From contig JAGFNK010000472.1 in assembly GCA_025769875.1 (NCBI GenBank), positions 1 through 40,052 of the forward strand: DNA of 40,052 nucleotides, given 5' to 3'. The position numbers were made by a program, and so were the translations under genes. This document shows, piece by piece, positions 10,539 through 21,413 of the stretch (within the stretch, counting starts at the first letter, position 1; every line of letters starts with the position of its first letter). The notes beneath the pieces were generated by a model. The model was not told the origin of the DNA. It worked only from the letters and a program-made list of their open reading frames with translations, and ran no database searches. Source of the stretch: Russula earlei (taxonomy: Eukaryota > Basidiomycota > Agaricomycetes > Russulales > Russulaceae).

Positions 10539-11046
10539 GCCGTTTTCAGCACACTTGGCAGAGCTTGAATTCCACCCAAATTGGCACAGAAACCCCCTCA
10601 AACATGCGGGATGAATATCTCCCTCAAAACAGCTTCAATTCATATGATATTTATTGTCCCTGAATCGCCTGAATGACGGCTAGGCAGCCCCATTGTTTGC
10701 ATGAGATTTGAGTGAGAATTGGTGGAGCTGGACTCAAGCCACCTCCACATGTGTATTAGATGAATTACAACTCAAAATCATGGTCTATATCTATTATTTT
10801 TCCCTCATGTTGTACCCATGGGCTGTCTTGAGGCAGCCCCATAGTGTTTTTGACTCAAGTATTGTGGTGTGCAATGTTATTTCCAGTGCAATTGGAGTTG
10901 CGGCCAGCCACTCATCACCCCTCTCACCTCTTGATTCTGATCATCCTTCTTGTTTTTCACAGACAGAGAGGAGTGGGTTGCAAAGAGGGGTCCTATTCTG
11001 AACTCTTTCTACTACAGAGTAGCTAAGGTGTTTTTATATACAGGAG
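10539..11046 (+). repeat. E2 left terminal inverted repeat
   Basis: Nearly identical to the E1 left repeat over its whole length, ending at the TATATACAGGAG motif. Confidence 0.8.
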
Positions 11047-12001
11047 TCATCTCCATTGCAGGTGGTGGCAGCAGGCGTGGACGAGGAGCAAAGGCGTAGG
11101 CGGTGAGCGTGAGTTCGTAGATAGAGATGTAGGTGGTGAGGACTCGAGAAAGAGGATGTGTGGGGTGGCTTGCATGGGGGTGGGATCTGTTGTCTTGCGG
11201 TGGCGGTGGCGGGGTCGTCTCCACTGCAGGTGTCGGCAGCAGATGTGGGCGAGAGTGCGCGAATGGATGGGGAGGCAATGTGGGAGGCAGTGTGCTGTTG
11301 GTGTCGGCGACTGCTTCTCCTGTGGCGGCGGCGGCGTGGTGGCGGCTTCTGCTCCTGTTGTGGCGTGTTGTGGCTAAGTTCGTGGCTGAGGCCTTCTTGG
11401 TCTTGTGGGGTGGTGCTGGTGGCGAGGGGTTTGCGACGGTGCGGCGGTGCTGGTGTCACGCAAAACTACTAAAGCGGCAGCTGTGACTGAGAAGACTGAG
11501 GCTGAGACTGAGAAGGTGGCAGCGGACTGAGCTGGTGTGATGGTGGAGGCGGACGGGGAGGAGTCGACAACTAAGGGCAATGCAGGGGCGACGGCGGCTG
11601 TGGCTGACAAGGGCATGGCGGCGGTGGCTTGTGAGATGGTGGTGGAGGCAGCGGTGTGTGGTGCTAAGATGTTGGTGGCTGAGGCTGAGGCTACGGCGGC
11701 AGCTGACAAGACTAAGGCGGATGGCAAGGCTAAGAGTGCAGTGGCGGCAGTTGACTGATCTGAAGCTGGGGTGATGGAGACAGCTGGCAAAACTAGGGGC
11801 GCGGTGGCGGCGGCTGAGACTGAGAAGGCTGAGGCTGAGGGCAGGGTGGAGATGGTGGCGGCTGGCGATGCTGGTGCTATGACGGACTGGGCTGAACTGA
11901 TGAGTACGGGCGAGGCTAAGACGGAGACTGATGCGAAGTCGGCGGCTGGCACGACTGAGGCTACTGTGGCGACGGACGAGGCGACGGACGAGACAGTGCA
12001 T
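11012..12001 (-). pseudogene. Truncated Ala/Ser/Thr/Pro-rich ORF of E2
   Basis: The minus strand carries the C-terminal half of the E-family frame in two overlapping frames (12001 to 11374, then 11278 to 11012), so at least one frameshift lies near 11375-11300. It ends with the family C-terminus VYKNTLATL, whose codons overlap the TATA-like stretch. The N-terminal Gag-like domain is absent because foreign DNA begins at about 12001. Confidence 0.5.
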
Positions 12002-13432
12002 AAAGAGTCGTGTGGCTTATTCATCAACCGTCCACCTGTCCAAACTCCTACTCCAGGATGACGACAGGGCATTCTTCCCTTCCCAGAGCTGCTCACTATA
12101 CCTTGCTCTACCCCTCCATTTCAACCCCCTAAACCCTCATGGGCTCGAAGCAACGTGCTTCAAAATGCCAGCCTGCACCGACACGTACTACTGGCCAAAG
12201 GAAGGCTGCCCAAAAAAAAACTGGTGGAAATGAAAGTGACAGCTCAGGCACTCCCACTCGACCAAAGCGATCACAACCACGAGCTCAGGCTTCCAAGACA
12301 TCCCTTCCTGCTATTGATGAGGATGGGGAGGAAGAGTCCTATGCCTATGTAAATGCAGAAGCCTGGGAACTCACTACAGCACAAACGCACGGATCACAAG
12401 ACATGCAAAATTGTCGCAAAGGCACACGGCCTCGATGTTGACTCACCCACACAGCTATATGGCTGGCCGCGAATCACTTACAAGAGTACATATGTGCATA
12501 TTCCTTTCGTGCCATCTCCTCTTTGTCCTCACATCATCATCATCGTCGCTGCCAGCATGCCACCCTCACCCCCATCAACCACCGCATGCCCTCGCCCTCA
12601 ACGCCCCCCGCCTTCACCATGCACTGACGAGTCCCAACGCACAGCTGAAGAGCCCCGTACCACGCCACCATCTTTGTTGCCATCGGATGGTGTTGCTACT
12701 GTACATTTCGGTATGCTTTTCTCCCCTTTATTACTAGACTCTCATTTTGTTAGTCAGAGATCTGCACGCTGCCTATGCGTCCATTTCCCAGCCTGCCGCC
12801 GTCTTCCCTCTCCCTTTCTACTTCCACGCCCCCTCGCTCCTCTCCCTCGCATCTGCCATCCAAGTTCTCCAATCGTCCCACCCGCAATCGCGTTCAGCAG
12901 CGCCATCAGCGCCCAAGCGACCACCCACCAGCACTCTCCCTATCCCCCCTCCAGCCTCTCCTTTGCATCATCTCCCCCTCCTCATGTCGCGACTCGACCA
13001 CACCCCTCGTCACCACACCTGGCCTTGGCCATCCTTCACAAATTGCCACACGCCATTACCACAGCCGCTGGAGACCACGACTCAATACCTTGCGTCGTCC
13101 AGCTTCAGTCCCCTTCTCACATCTAGATTTCCTTCCATATGACTGTCTTTTGTGCTTTTCCTGTCCCTTAGCCTTAGTTCTAACCTGTATCTGCTACCAT
13201 GTTGAATAAAGTTGCCCTGTTGTTCCCTTATCATCTGTGTGAACCTGAGTGCAGTCGAATGAACAAATGCGTTCTCGTGTTCCCGCTAGGTGCTCCTCCT
13301 CTTTGGAGCTTCAGTCTTATGAAGTCATTCTGCATTCTTGGACACACTTCACCACCCCATGGGCTCAGGTGTGCACTTCCTGGGGGGGCTCCTTCCCGGC
13401 ACACGACCGTGCTACTGTCACACGATATGAGG
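12002..13432. other. Cargo segment in E2, probably captured sequence
   Basis: This stretch matches no other E copy. It contains an ATG-started basic ORF (12139-12441) and Pro/Ser-rich open frames in 12350-13210. A possible short intron (GTATGC at about 12713, ending TTTTGTTAG at about 12756) and AATAAA near 13205 are also present. The series suggests promoter, exons, intron and poly(A) site of a gene fragment. No domain is recognised, so host gene or unrelated transposon cannot be decided. Confidence 0.4.
12139..12441 (+). CDS. Small basic ORF of unknown function in E2 cargo
   Basis: A 100-codon ORF begins with a real ATG (MGSKQRASKCQPAPTRTTGQ). Its N-terminus is rich in Lys, Arg, Ser and Gln, like nuclear proteins with a localisation signal, and then turns acidic (IDEDGEEESYAYVNAEAWEL). 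The leader upstream is C/T-rich, as is common before fungal starts. It may be only the first exon, since the end has no features. I do not recognise the protein. Confidence 0.3.
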   Translation: MGSKQRASKCQPAPTRTTGQRKAAQKKTGGNESDSSGTPTRPKRSQPRAQASKTSLPAIDEDGEEESYAYVNAEAWELTTAQTHGSQDMQNCRKGTRPRC

Positions 13433-13774
13433 GAAACAACGTTGCACACCACAACGCTTGAGTCAAAAACACTATGGGGCTGCCTCAAGACAGCCCATGG
13501 GTACAACATGAGAAATAATAGATATAGACTGTGATTTTGAGTTGTAATTCATCTAATACATATGTGGAGGTGGCTTGAGACCAGCTCCACCAATTCTCAC
13601 TCAAATCTCATGAAAACAATGGGGCTGCCTAGCCCTCATTCAGGCGATTCAGGGACAATAAGATTTATGTGAATTGAAGGTGTTTTGAGGGAGATATTTG
13701 CCCCGCACGTTTGAGAGGGTTTTCTGCACCGATTTGGGTGGAATTCAAACTCCACCAAGTGCGCTGAAAATGGC
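13433..13774 (-). repeat. E2 right terminal inverted repeat (shortened)
   Basis: Inverted copy of the outer ~340 bp of the family repeat. The inner part beyond GGAAACAACGTTGCACACC is replaced by the cargo. Confidence 0.75.
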
Positions 13775-14509
13775 AATAATTCAGGAATTAGTGGTAATGG
13801 ATATGCGTCCTTGATAGTTGCCACATTCAGGGCTCTGTAGTCTTGCACTGGTCATAGACTTCCTCCTTTCTTTTCTACAAAGAAGAATGGGCTGGCAATA
13901 GCTGCCTTTGATGGTCAGATAGTGCCTCTCTTCAAATGTTCATCTAGATATTCTTTTAGGGCTTGTAATTCTTTGGGAGTAAGTCGATAAATGCCACAAT
14001 CACGTTGAGTGGCTCCTGGTTTCAGATTGATTGCATGGTCCCATGGTTGGTGAGCGGGAAGGCGTTGGGAGGCTTGTTCATCAAACACCCTTTGCCATTT
14101 CAGGAATTGGTGGGGAATGAGTTCATCCAGTGTCTTCTGTGGTGTTTCAGATGTTGCTAATGTGGTAGACATTGTTGATTTTGCTTGTATGCTAATTATT
14201 GCTGGTCTAAAGGCATTGTAGATTTGTTCATCAACACATGGGTTCAATAAGCCTTCAGTATCTGGGAAGATTAGTGCAGCAATGTCTGTGAACTTGGGTT
14301 CTTCTTCCTTGGGGAAGGTAAGCACTTGTATTTGGTAATTCCATGTTCCAGATGGGGATGCAATGGTTATACTTGGGTGTGTGGTGAGGCAGGCTTGGGG
14401 ACAGCTCCTCAGTGTGATTGTATCCTTTGCCCAATCAATATCTGGGTTATGGTGTCATAGCCAGTCTGTTCCTAGGATGATGTCATGATCTCCAATGTTT
14501 GTGACAAGG
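13775..14509 (-). pseudogene. G1 protease C-terminus and RT N-terminus
   Basis: From 14509 down, the minus strand encodes the protease end (IGDHDIILGTDWL, then NPDIDWAKDTITL). A linker and the RT entry region follow (HAINLKPGATQRDCGIYRLT, LKEYLDEHLKRGTI, ASPFFFVEKKGG, PVQDYRALN, YPLPLIPEL). TGA codons stand at Arg positions after GTDWL, after RGTI and before PVQDYR. The fragment joins 21916 across G2 through the duplicated AATTC. On the other side it stops in the RT fingers at E2. Confidence 0.88.
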
Positions 14510-14514
14510 AATTC
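14510..14514. repeat. Target site duplication of G2, left copy
   Basis: AATTC here and AATTC at 21911-21915 flank G2. Removing G2 and one copy restores the G1 protease reading frame. Confidence 0.9.
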
Positions 14515-15010
14515 TGTCACCGACTGGGGGCGGTGTCACTGACAAGTCAGTTCACACATGAGACGAGCATAGTGAGTCAAGCAGGACACTAAGTCCTTGC
14601 AGATTTCAGGGGTCTCAGAGACGATATTGATGAGGCAAATATGTTCCGTGGAGAGGGGAAGTCATGAATAAGTCTTCGCGTTAAGAAGACTTATGAGTGG
14701 AAAGGGTTTCAGATGGTTTGCTTGATGTCTTGCAAGCCTACAAGTCCTGAAGTTCAAAATCCAGTGATATTTCACAGGAGAACAAGCTTAAGGCTTGTTC
14801 TCGTCAGATGGCTATCTTATATACATGTAGAATGCTATATCAAATAGTATTCTCGAGGTAGTAACGAGGTGATCATACTGGAACACGAAGGAAATGTCTG
14901 GTACATGCGAGGCTCGATCAGAAGAGTCATAAAACGCATGAGAAACTTGAGGCATGTCCAGGTAGGCTTGTCCAGTTGCAGTCTGGTCCGAAGTACTGGT
15001 TCTTGTGACA
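14515..15010 (-). repeat. G2 3' LTR
   Basis: Bounded by TGTCACCGAC and TTCTTGTGACA on the plus strand. A purine-rich tract (minus-strand AAGGGGGTAA, 15011-15020) lies immediately upstream of it in the element's sense. Confidence 0.93.
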
Positions 15011-16379
15011 TTACCCCCTTGTTAAGGTCTATCCTGTATAGGGGTGAATGTTGGAAATGCAATGATGAGTGTGATAATGGAGTTGATCTTGAGGGACTCA
15101 ACAGATTTTCATCATCGGTGGGGAGTTCTTCAGAGGTCTGCCTTGTGTCCGTGACAATTACAAAGAACACAAGTGGTGATTTTAGGACAGTTGATGGTAT
15201 CGTGCCCACCACTGAGGCACCAGGAGCATTTGTCAGAGATGCGAGCAGGGAATTGATACCAAGGGTCCATGATTGCCTCTTTGGCATCCTTATGTTCTTG
15301 TTTGGTTAATTGTGGCATATATTGAAATAGGATTCTGGGCTCAAGTCGGGTCTTAGCATTGGCTTTCACTAGTTTAACCTCGCTGTCTCAAATCTCCCAT
15401 AGCATGTCGTGGTAACGTCCTCTAGCTGTGACAAGGTGGTTGGCCATCTGCTGTGCTTTTTTGATGGCAAACGAATAGCGGAGGACTTCAGCCTCAAGAG
15501 ATAGATCTTCCTCGAAGGTGAGGGCCTCATTTACAGCCTTAGTGTGTTTGAGCCCCTCTCAAAATAGAAATGCGTCTTTTGTTGTCAGGAGAGGATGAGG
15601 GTAGGGATCAGCACGAGCTCGGATAGAGATTCGGTGAGTAGGACACCCAGGGCCATATGTCGCGATGACTGATGGGAATCCGTTGGTTAGATCAGGTAGA
15701 ACAAATTGTGGGGGGATGGTATCATCTTTGTTCCCTGGGTCAGGGATCAAGATGTCAAGTCCTAGGTTTCCCTCCATCCAGCCATCTCCTAATTCTCATA
15801 GTTCTGCTATGGTGTTTGTCCCTGGGGCTACAGGTGCTTCATAAGCAGGGGGAGGGACATCATTGTCAAGTGGCAGTACTGGAACGAAGTTTTTGTTAAG
15901 AAGGACTAGGTTTGTTGGTTGTTGAGGGACAGGTGGGTCGAGTCAAGGGGGAATGGGAATAGGATCAGGGGAGGGAGAGCGGACATGGTAGGATGGGCTG
16001 CGAGCTATAGGGGAATCAGTTCCTCTGGTGGGGGAGTGGTTGCCGAAAGCTCGTAGTATAGTGGGTAGGTTTTCTTCATGCCAGAGTTCCTGGGCTTGTG
16101 CTATCATTGCTGCATGTTGTGCGGCATGTTGTATCAGAAGTCGAGCATTGACAGTTGTGGCTGTGGATGGGGATGGTTCTCTAGAGATTGGCAGGGGGAT
16201 GAGGGTTGGAGTATATGGAGGAGTGGGGACAAGGGTTGCAGAGGATGCAGTGGGGGAGTTAGAGTTAGAGGACATGTCGGGGTGTTTAGAGGATGGGAAA
16301 GAGCGGTGGGGGATGTTGGTTGAGAGTGGTGGTCTTTTATGTGTTAGGGGTCGTCCAGCCATGGCAGAGTAGAATTCTT
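15011..16379 (-). pseudogene. G2 post-chromodomain extension with two CCHC-type knuckles
   Basis: The frame continues past the chromodomain for about 400 codons. A Ser/Pro-rich linker comes first (16362-15943), then a helical region with Arg-to-TGA stops (after SPDPIPIPP, NTIAEL, KDAFLF and MLWEI). A zinc knuckle of CX2CX4HX4C form follows at 15228-15187 (CSWCLSGGHDTINC). A second, incomplete CX2CX4H motif lies at 15171-15136 (CVLCNCHGH). Zinc knuckles normally belong to Gag nucleocapsid and bind RNA or DNA; finding them at the far end of Pol is unusual. The final ~45 codons before the LTR are in doubtful frame. G3 has an analogous extension. Confidence 0.7.
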
Positions 16380-18193
16380 TTAGGAGTTTGGAGGCATTGA
16401 GGTCGTGATGGTCTACCCATGAGTCATCTGATGTTGGATATCCTTTCCAGTGTATGAGATATTGGAGTTTACGTGTTCATCCAAACCTTCTGGCATCTAG
16501 AATGGCCTCAACCTTGTATTCTTCTTCATTATCGATGACTGGAGGGGGTCATGTGAACGGCGTGCCATATTCCTCCATTTCTATGTATGGTAGGAGTAGG
16601 TTGACATGGAAGACATTGTGTATTTTCATGGATGATGGAAGTTGAAGTTGGTAAGCGACTTTGGAAATTTTCTTTATGATGGGAAAGGGTCCATAACATT
16701 TTGGGGTCAGCTTGCAGTTTCCTCGTGTCTTGAGGTTCTTGCCTTCTAGCCATACAAGGGTCCCTTCTTTCATTTCCGGGATGTCAGGTCTAGAGGGTTG
16801 TTGTTTATGTTCTAGGAGTTGTTGTGCATTATGTCTACATTGTTCTAGTTCTTTGAGGCAATTGGTGGAGGCAGGGACGTTATTGTCCTTGAGGTTTATA
16901 TTGATCTGGGGTTTGAATCCCATGAGGAGTTCGTGTGGTGATTGTTGTGACACCTCATGTTTCCATGAGTTGTGCGCATATTCCATGATGGGGAGCATTT
17001 TTGCCCAGGAGTGTGGATGGGTTGTGGTCCAGGGTCTTAGATACTGTTCTAGCCAGGCATTCATTCTTTCAGTTTGTCCATCAGTTTGGGGGTCAAATGC
17101 GGTTGACATGTTTTGTTTGATGCCTAGACTGTTGCATAAGGCTTTGGAGAAGTTTGATGTGAAACGAGGGTCTCTGTCGGATATGATTCTTTTTGGGATG
17201 CCAAACCAGGGCATGAGGTGTTTTAGATGCTCGTGTGCAACACCTGTCCCATTGATCGTTTTGTTGCATGGAATGAATTTGGTTGCTTTGGAACATCCTT
17301 GGTCAACAATGGTAAGAATACTATCGAATCCTTCTGATTTTGGTAGGTCAGTGATAAGGTCCATTGATACATATTGAAAGGGGCCTTGTTCAATGTGTGT
17401 GTCAAGTGGGAAGGTTGTGGCCTTTTTTCTTGGTAAGTTAGTTTTGGATTCTTGGCACTTGGCGCAGCCTTTTACATATTGCTCTACAAATTGTCATAGT
17501 CTGGGTCCTTCATAGTGTTGTTTAACTAAGTCCCATGTATTGGCTATTCCAGGATGTTCTGCGGGTGGGGCATCATGGAATTGTTGTAGGATTTCTCATC
17601 GTTTGTCTAGTTTGTCAGGTAAGTAGATTTTTCGTGTAAAAATATCAGGTGGGAGGAGGGTAGTTTTTTGTTCTTCTACCCCCTTGTTAAGGTCTTTGTG
17701 ATGAGAAAGGGTGTCGGCAATGGTATTGGTATGTCCAGGGACGTGTTCCATGGTTAAGTTGAAGTCTTGCATATATTGCATCCATCTTGCCTGTCGTCCA
17801 GTTGGTTTCTGTGGTTCTTTGAAGTATGTAAGATTCTTGTGGTCTGTCCTTATTTGGACAGGTTTTTCTGCGCCTAGGAAGAATGGTCGACCACTTTTGA
17901 GGCCAAAGATGATGGCAGCTAGTTCTTTGTCATGCACATCATAGTTTCTTTCTGCATCTAGTAATGTTCTTGAATAGAATGCTATAGGATGGAGTCCATC
18001 TTCATGTTCTTGAGAAATGACTGCTCCTATGGCGAATCCTGATGCATCAGTGTCGAGAATAAATTGTTTAGTCCAATCTGGAGTTTGTAGGACCAGGTAA
18101 GATACACCTGTGTCTTTCAGTGATTGGAACACCTGTTCTTCCTTGGGTGTCCATTCCCATTGTCTGTTCTTTTTCATTAGGTCATTGAGAGGT
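16380..18193 (-). pseudogene. G2 RNase H, integrase and chromodomain
   Basis: RNase H (18177-17700) shows ILDTDASGFAIGAV, DKELAAIIFG, IRTDHKNLTYF and NTIADTLSHH, where the usual DALSR is degraded. The integrase finger follows with HPGIANTW and CAKCQESK. The core has MDLITDLPKSEGFD, IISDRDPRF and FDPQTDGQTERMN, the D,D,E triad. A GPF module (CYGPFPII, KIHNVFHVNLL) and a chromodomain (YLIHWKGYPTSDDSW, about 16470-16380) complete it. Interrupting codons are TGA in place of Arg at about 17595 and 17492, before PPPVIDNEEE and before TRKLQYL. Apart from these the frame is continuous, so the protein was recently intact. Confidence 0.9.
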
Positions 18194-19645
18194 CTAGCTT
18201 TTATTGAGAAATTTGGGATAAAGTTGCAATAGAAGTTGCAGAATCCTAGGAAACTTCAGACTTCTTTCAGTGTTTTTGGTGTAGGCCAGTCTTTTGATTC
18301 CTTTAACTTCGACTGGGTCCATGGTGATTTTTCCTTCACCGATGATTACTCCCAGGTATTCAACCTTTTTCTTGTGGAATTGACACTTTTCCAGTTTGAG
18401 ATATAGGTCGTGTTGTTTCAATTTTAATAAGATGTGTTCGACTTTGGAATTATGTTTTTCTTCATTGTTTTCTGTAGCAATGATGATGTCATCCATATAA
18501 ATTTTGAGCCATCCTTGGGCAAGCTCTTCTTGAAAGATATTGTCCATCATAATTTGGAAGGTCGCTGGGGAATTAGTTAGTCCAAAGAACATTACTGTTG
18601 GTTCGAACAACCCATCGCTGGTTTTGAAGGCGGCCTTCCATTCGTCTCCTTCTTTGATCCTAATATTGTTGTAGCCCCACCTGATATCAAATTTAGTGAA
18701 GAGTTCTTTGCCGGCCAGGGCATGTATTAATTCTGGGATCAAGGGGAGTGGATAGACGTTAGGTATCGTCCATTTGTTTAAGTTTCTGTAGTCTTGTACT
18801 GGTCGGAATTTGCCATCCTTCTTTTTGATCAAAAAGAAGCCGCTTGCGTATGGTGAGTTGGATCTTCTGATTTGTTTCAGTTCCAGGTTTTGTTTGAAGA
18901 ATTTCCCTTGCTCCTCTTTCTCTTTAGGTGAAAGAGGGTATACTCTGCAATTGATCGTTGCTGGGGCATCAGGTTTAAGATCAATGGCGTGGTCCCATTT
19001 TCTTGATCCAGGGAATCTCTCTGATTCCTGTTCTCCAAAGACTTGGCCATAGATGTGGTATTGAGGGGGGACTATTTGTTGCCAGGTTAGTTGTTTCAAC
19101 TCCATTTGGGACTCTGCTAACTGTTGGGCAATCATAGTCTTTTGTAGTTGGGTTTGTATCCAAAGTTCATTGCCTTCCTCCCATTTGGTGATGTCTTTTA
19201 TCCATTCTGGTATTTCTTCATCTCCAGATAGGATTATCCTTCCCATCAATGTTCCTTTGGTCCAGTTGATCTTAGGGTTTGTTGATTCAAGGAAGGGGTA
19301 CCCCAGGATCAAGTCATCTTGTCCGATATCTGCTATGAGGAATTGGTGTTTGCCTTTTTGTCCTAGTAGTTTTAGTTCCAGGTCTACTGCTTGAGTAATT
19401 TTTCCTAGACAATTGGGAGTATTGTCGACATTTTTTACTATCCTGGGTGTTAATAGTTTTCGTGTTCTCAGTTGGAGTTCTTTAGTTAGTTTTGGAGATA
19501 TGAAGCATTCGGTTGCTCCACTGTTGATCAATGCAATTTTCTTTTTGGCTTTTGAGGTTCCAATGTATATAGTCAAATTGACCTGCATTGACTTCTTTGT
19601 AGTTTTATATACATTAGTAGTACCTAGGGCCCAAGCAATCGCCAA
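18194..19645 (-). pseudogene. G2 protease and reverse transcriptase
   Basis: A 483-codon frame holds an aspartic protease region (ALINSGATECFI, then DLILGYPFL). RT follows with VQDYRNLNKWTI, FTKFDIRWGYNNIRI, FGLTNSPATFQ and an intact YMDD at 18488-18499. The protease catalytic Asp of the DSG motif is Asn here (AAC at 19523-19525), which should abolish processing. After MDPVEVKGIK the frame shifts by one base in an A-run (about 18290), and a TGA follows within the connection region. There is no obvious ATG; the frame overlaps the end of gag by a -1 shift near a GATTTTTC run (19661-19668), so ribosomal frameshifting is possible. Confidence 0.9.
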
Positions 19646-19650
19646 TATGC

Positions 19651-21378
19651 TCAGGCATCCGAAAAATCCTTTTCTTCTTCATTGTTGGCTTCTCCAGTCA
19701 GCATCCTGATGAATTCTTCTCTCTCTTCTTTGGAGAGGGCTTTAGCAGCCTTTGCAACTTTAGCGGTCGTGCTCTCTTCAACAATTTTGACAATGGGGGA
19801 TTTGGATGTGGTGGTGGTCACCTCTGCTGCGTGCGCGCATGTCATTTTGTGCTTCAGCTTTGTGGGGCAATCTCTGGCAAGATGTCCTTGTTTCGAACAG
19901 TAGAAACATTTGCCTTTGGTGTGGTGTTTTTCTTTGTTGGCTTCAGTGATCGCTTTGCATGCTGGGCCGGCACTTGTGTCCATCATGTTTGGGTCGCGAG
20001 GTGGTAGGCGTGTGCATGGTGCGGTGCCATTGTTGGTGGCGTTGCTGCATGTGCCCCAGGCGGAAAGGCGAGCCCAGGGGCAATTCGGGTTCGTGTTGCA
20101 ATTGCGTGTGTTAGCGTGATTGGTGAGGACTGCATGTTTACGCATCCAGATGCGATGTTGTTTCTGGGCACCGGAGATCCACTCTTGAAAGGTGGTTGGG
20201 TCTTCCTGATTAATGATTGCTTTGACTAATGGTTTGGGGAGGCCGCACATGAACAGGCGCATAACCATTGGGTCATCTGTGTGTAAAGATCCTTGTCAAG
20301 CTAACAGCTCAAAGTTAGCTATAAATTATTGTCCTTCATCTTGAGTTCGCATAGTTGGTCTTGCGTGCATTCGCATTCAGCGTAATTGGTAAACACTCGT
20401 TTGAACTGTTGTTCCAGAGCCTGCCAAGCAGTGAGGCTAAAGGGGATTTCGTCTGGGTCAAGCAGTACATTTTCAAGCCACTTGTCCATCGCTTCGACCC
20501 ACCCGTCAACACGAGGTCCTTCCATTAGTGATAGAAAGTAGGTGCATTTCTGGATGGGGTTTTGAGCAATCTTACTGTCAAAGTTCATTCGCATGAAGTG
20601 TCAGAATGCGGTGAGGAACGCATGGGTGCACGCGCAATCACCATTGAATGCCTTTGGGGGAACACCTTCAAGTTTACCGTTGTCCAAGGGGTGAGCATCG
20701 CAGTTGTAACAAGTGAAGTTGTCGTAGTCATCGGGATCCAGACTCGGGGGTCTTCTTCTGCGTCCTCCAAAGCCTTGGAACAAGGATGGGCATGGGTACA
20801 CCTGCGCTGTTCCGGACAACAGCGAGTTGTTGAGGTACTTGTGCAGGTGGTTCTTCTGGTTCGTCGGCTGCGACAAAAAGTTGTGTCATGGTTTCAGGTT
20901 CTTGTTCCATGGGTTCAGCAGGTGCGGGTCCGGGGGTCAGGGCGTGAGACAGGTTCTTCGAGTTTGGAATTGGTTCTCCTGATTTGATGAGTTGTTCCAT
21001 GTCAAGACCTTTAAGGGGGTCATAAATCAGTCCGAGGGCTGGGTGTGCAACGCGATAAGCCTCAAAGTAGTCCTTGCGGCATCAAATTTCGAACCATACT
21101 CCATAGAGGGTTCCAAGGCCAAGCTTGGCCTTCCTGTAAATAGCATAGTATCTGGTCCAAGGTACACTGTCTATTCCTACTCTGAGGAAGTGAGCATTTT
21201 CTCTGAAAGCTTCAGGGACAAATGTGTCATCAAGGTCTGGGTTTAACTTGAAGGGACATTTGAGTTTCTTCAGTCCCTCTTCTGTGGGTTTTCCTTGTCC
21301 TTTGAACCTCCAGTCTCTGGCCATGGAAGTCATCTTTGCAAAATCATTGTATTTAGGGGTGGATGCATGTGCACGCAT
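19651..21378 (-). pseudogene. G2 gag
   Basis: It starts at ATG 21378 (MRAHASTPKYNDFAK). An N-terminal region of about 190 residues is followed by a Pro/Glu-rich linker. A capsid-like domain comes next (GVPPKAFNGD, YFLSLMEGPRVDGWVEAM, WQALEQQFKRVF, MRLFMCGLPKPLV). One zinc knuckle CFYCSKQGHLARDC lies at 19908-19867, before an acidic end. Gag packages RNA into particles. Breaks are TGA for Arg after GVWFEI, LTAF and ELLA, a frameshift near 20780 and another near 20320. The frame ends at the TGA at 19651-19653. Confidence 0.85.
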
Positions 21379-21399
21379 TCAGGGTCAAGAGTTTGAAGG

Positions 21400-21411
21400 T
21401 AAGCTTGTTCT
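21400..21411 (-). promoter_or_regulatory. Self-priming PBS of G2
   Basis: On the minus strand AGAACAAGCTTA lies 2 nt after the 5' LTR. It is an exact 12-nt complement of TAAGCTTGTTCT, which starts at 21689 in the LTR, 33 nt downstream of the TATA box (21715-21722). That is where the transcript should begin. This is the arrangement known from Tf1, where the RNA 5' end folds back to prime cDNA synthesis. No tRNA complement is evident. Confidence 0.7.
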
Positions 21412-21413
21412 AA

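Larger units (their letters stand above)
10539..13774. mobile_element. E2: E-family element with 1.4-kb foreign insert
   Basis: It starts GCCGTTTTCAGCACAC and ends GCTGAAAATGGC. The left end is the 3'-type terminus followed by the Ala/Ser/Pro frame on the minus strand. That frame breaks at about 12001, 1.4 kb of unrelated sequence follows, and the element closes with a shortened terminal repeat (13433-13774). The flanking G1 RT sequence is not contiguous: about 430 bp of RT palm is missing, so insertion or later rearrangement deleted target DNA and no target duplication is visible. Confidence 0.75.

Noticed and set aside
12353..13126. A 257-codon Pro/Ser-rich frame as a protein gene
   Set aside because: All three frames are open in this C-rich stretch and none shows conserved motifs. 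It is kept only as part of the cargo description.
15943..18180. TGA as a recoded sense codon, since so many stops sit at Arg positions
   Set aside because: CpG deamination of CGA explains them. The same elements also show frameshifts and a lost catalytic Asp, and intact genes nearby use Arg codons normally.
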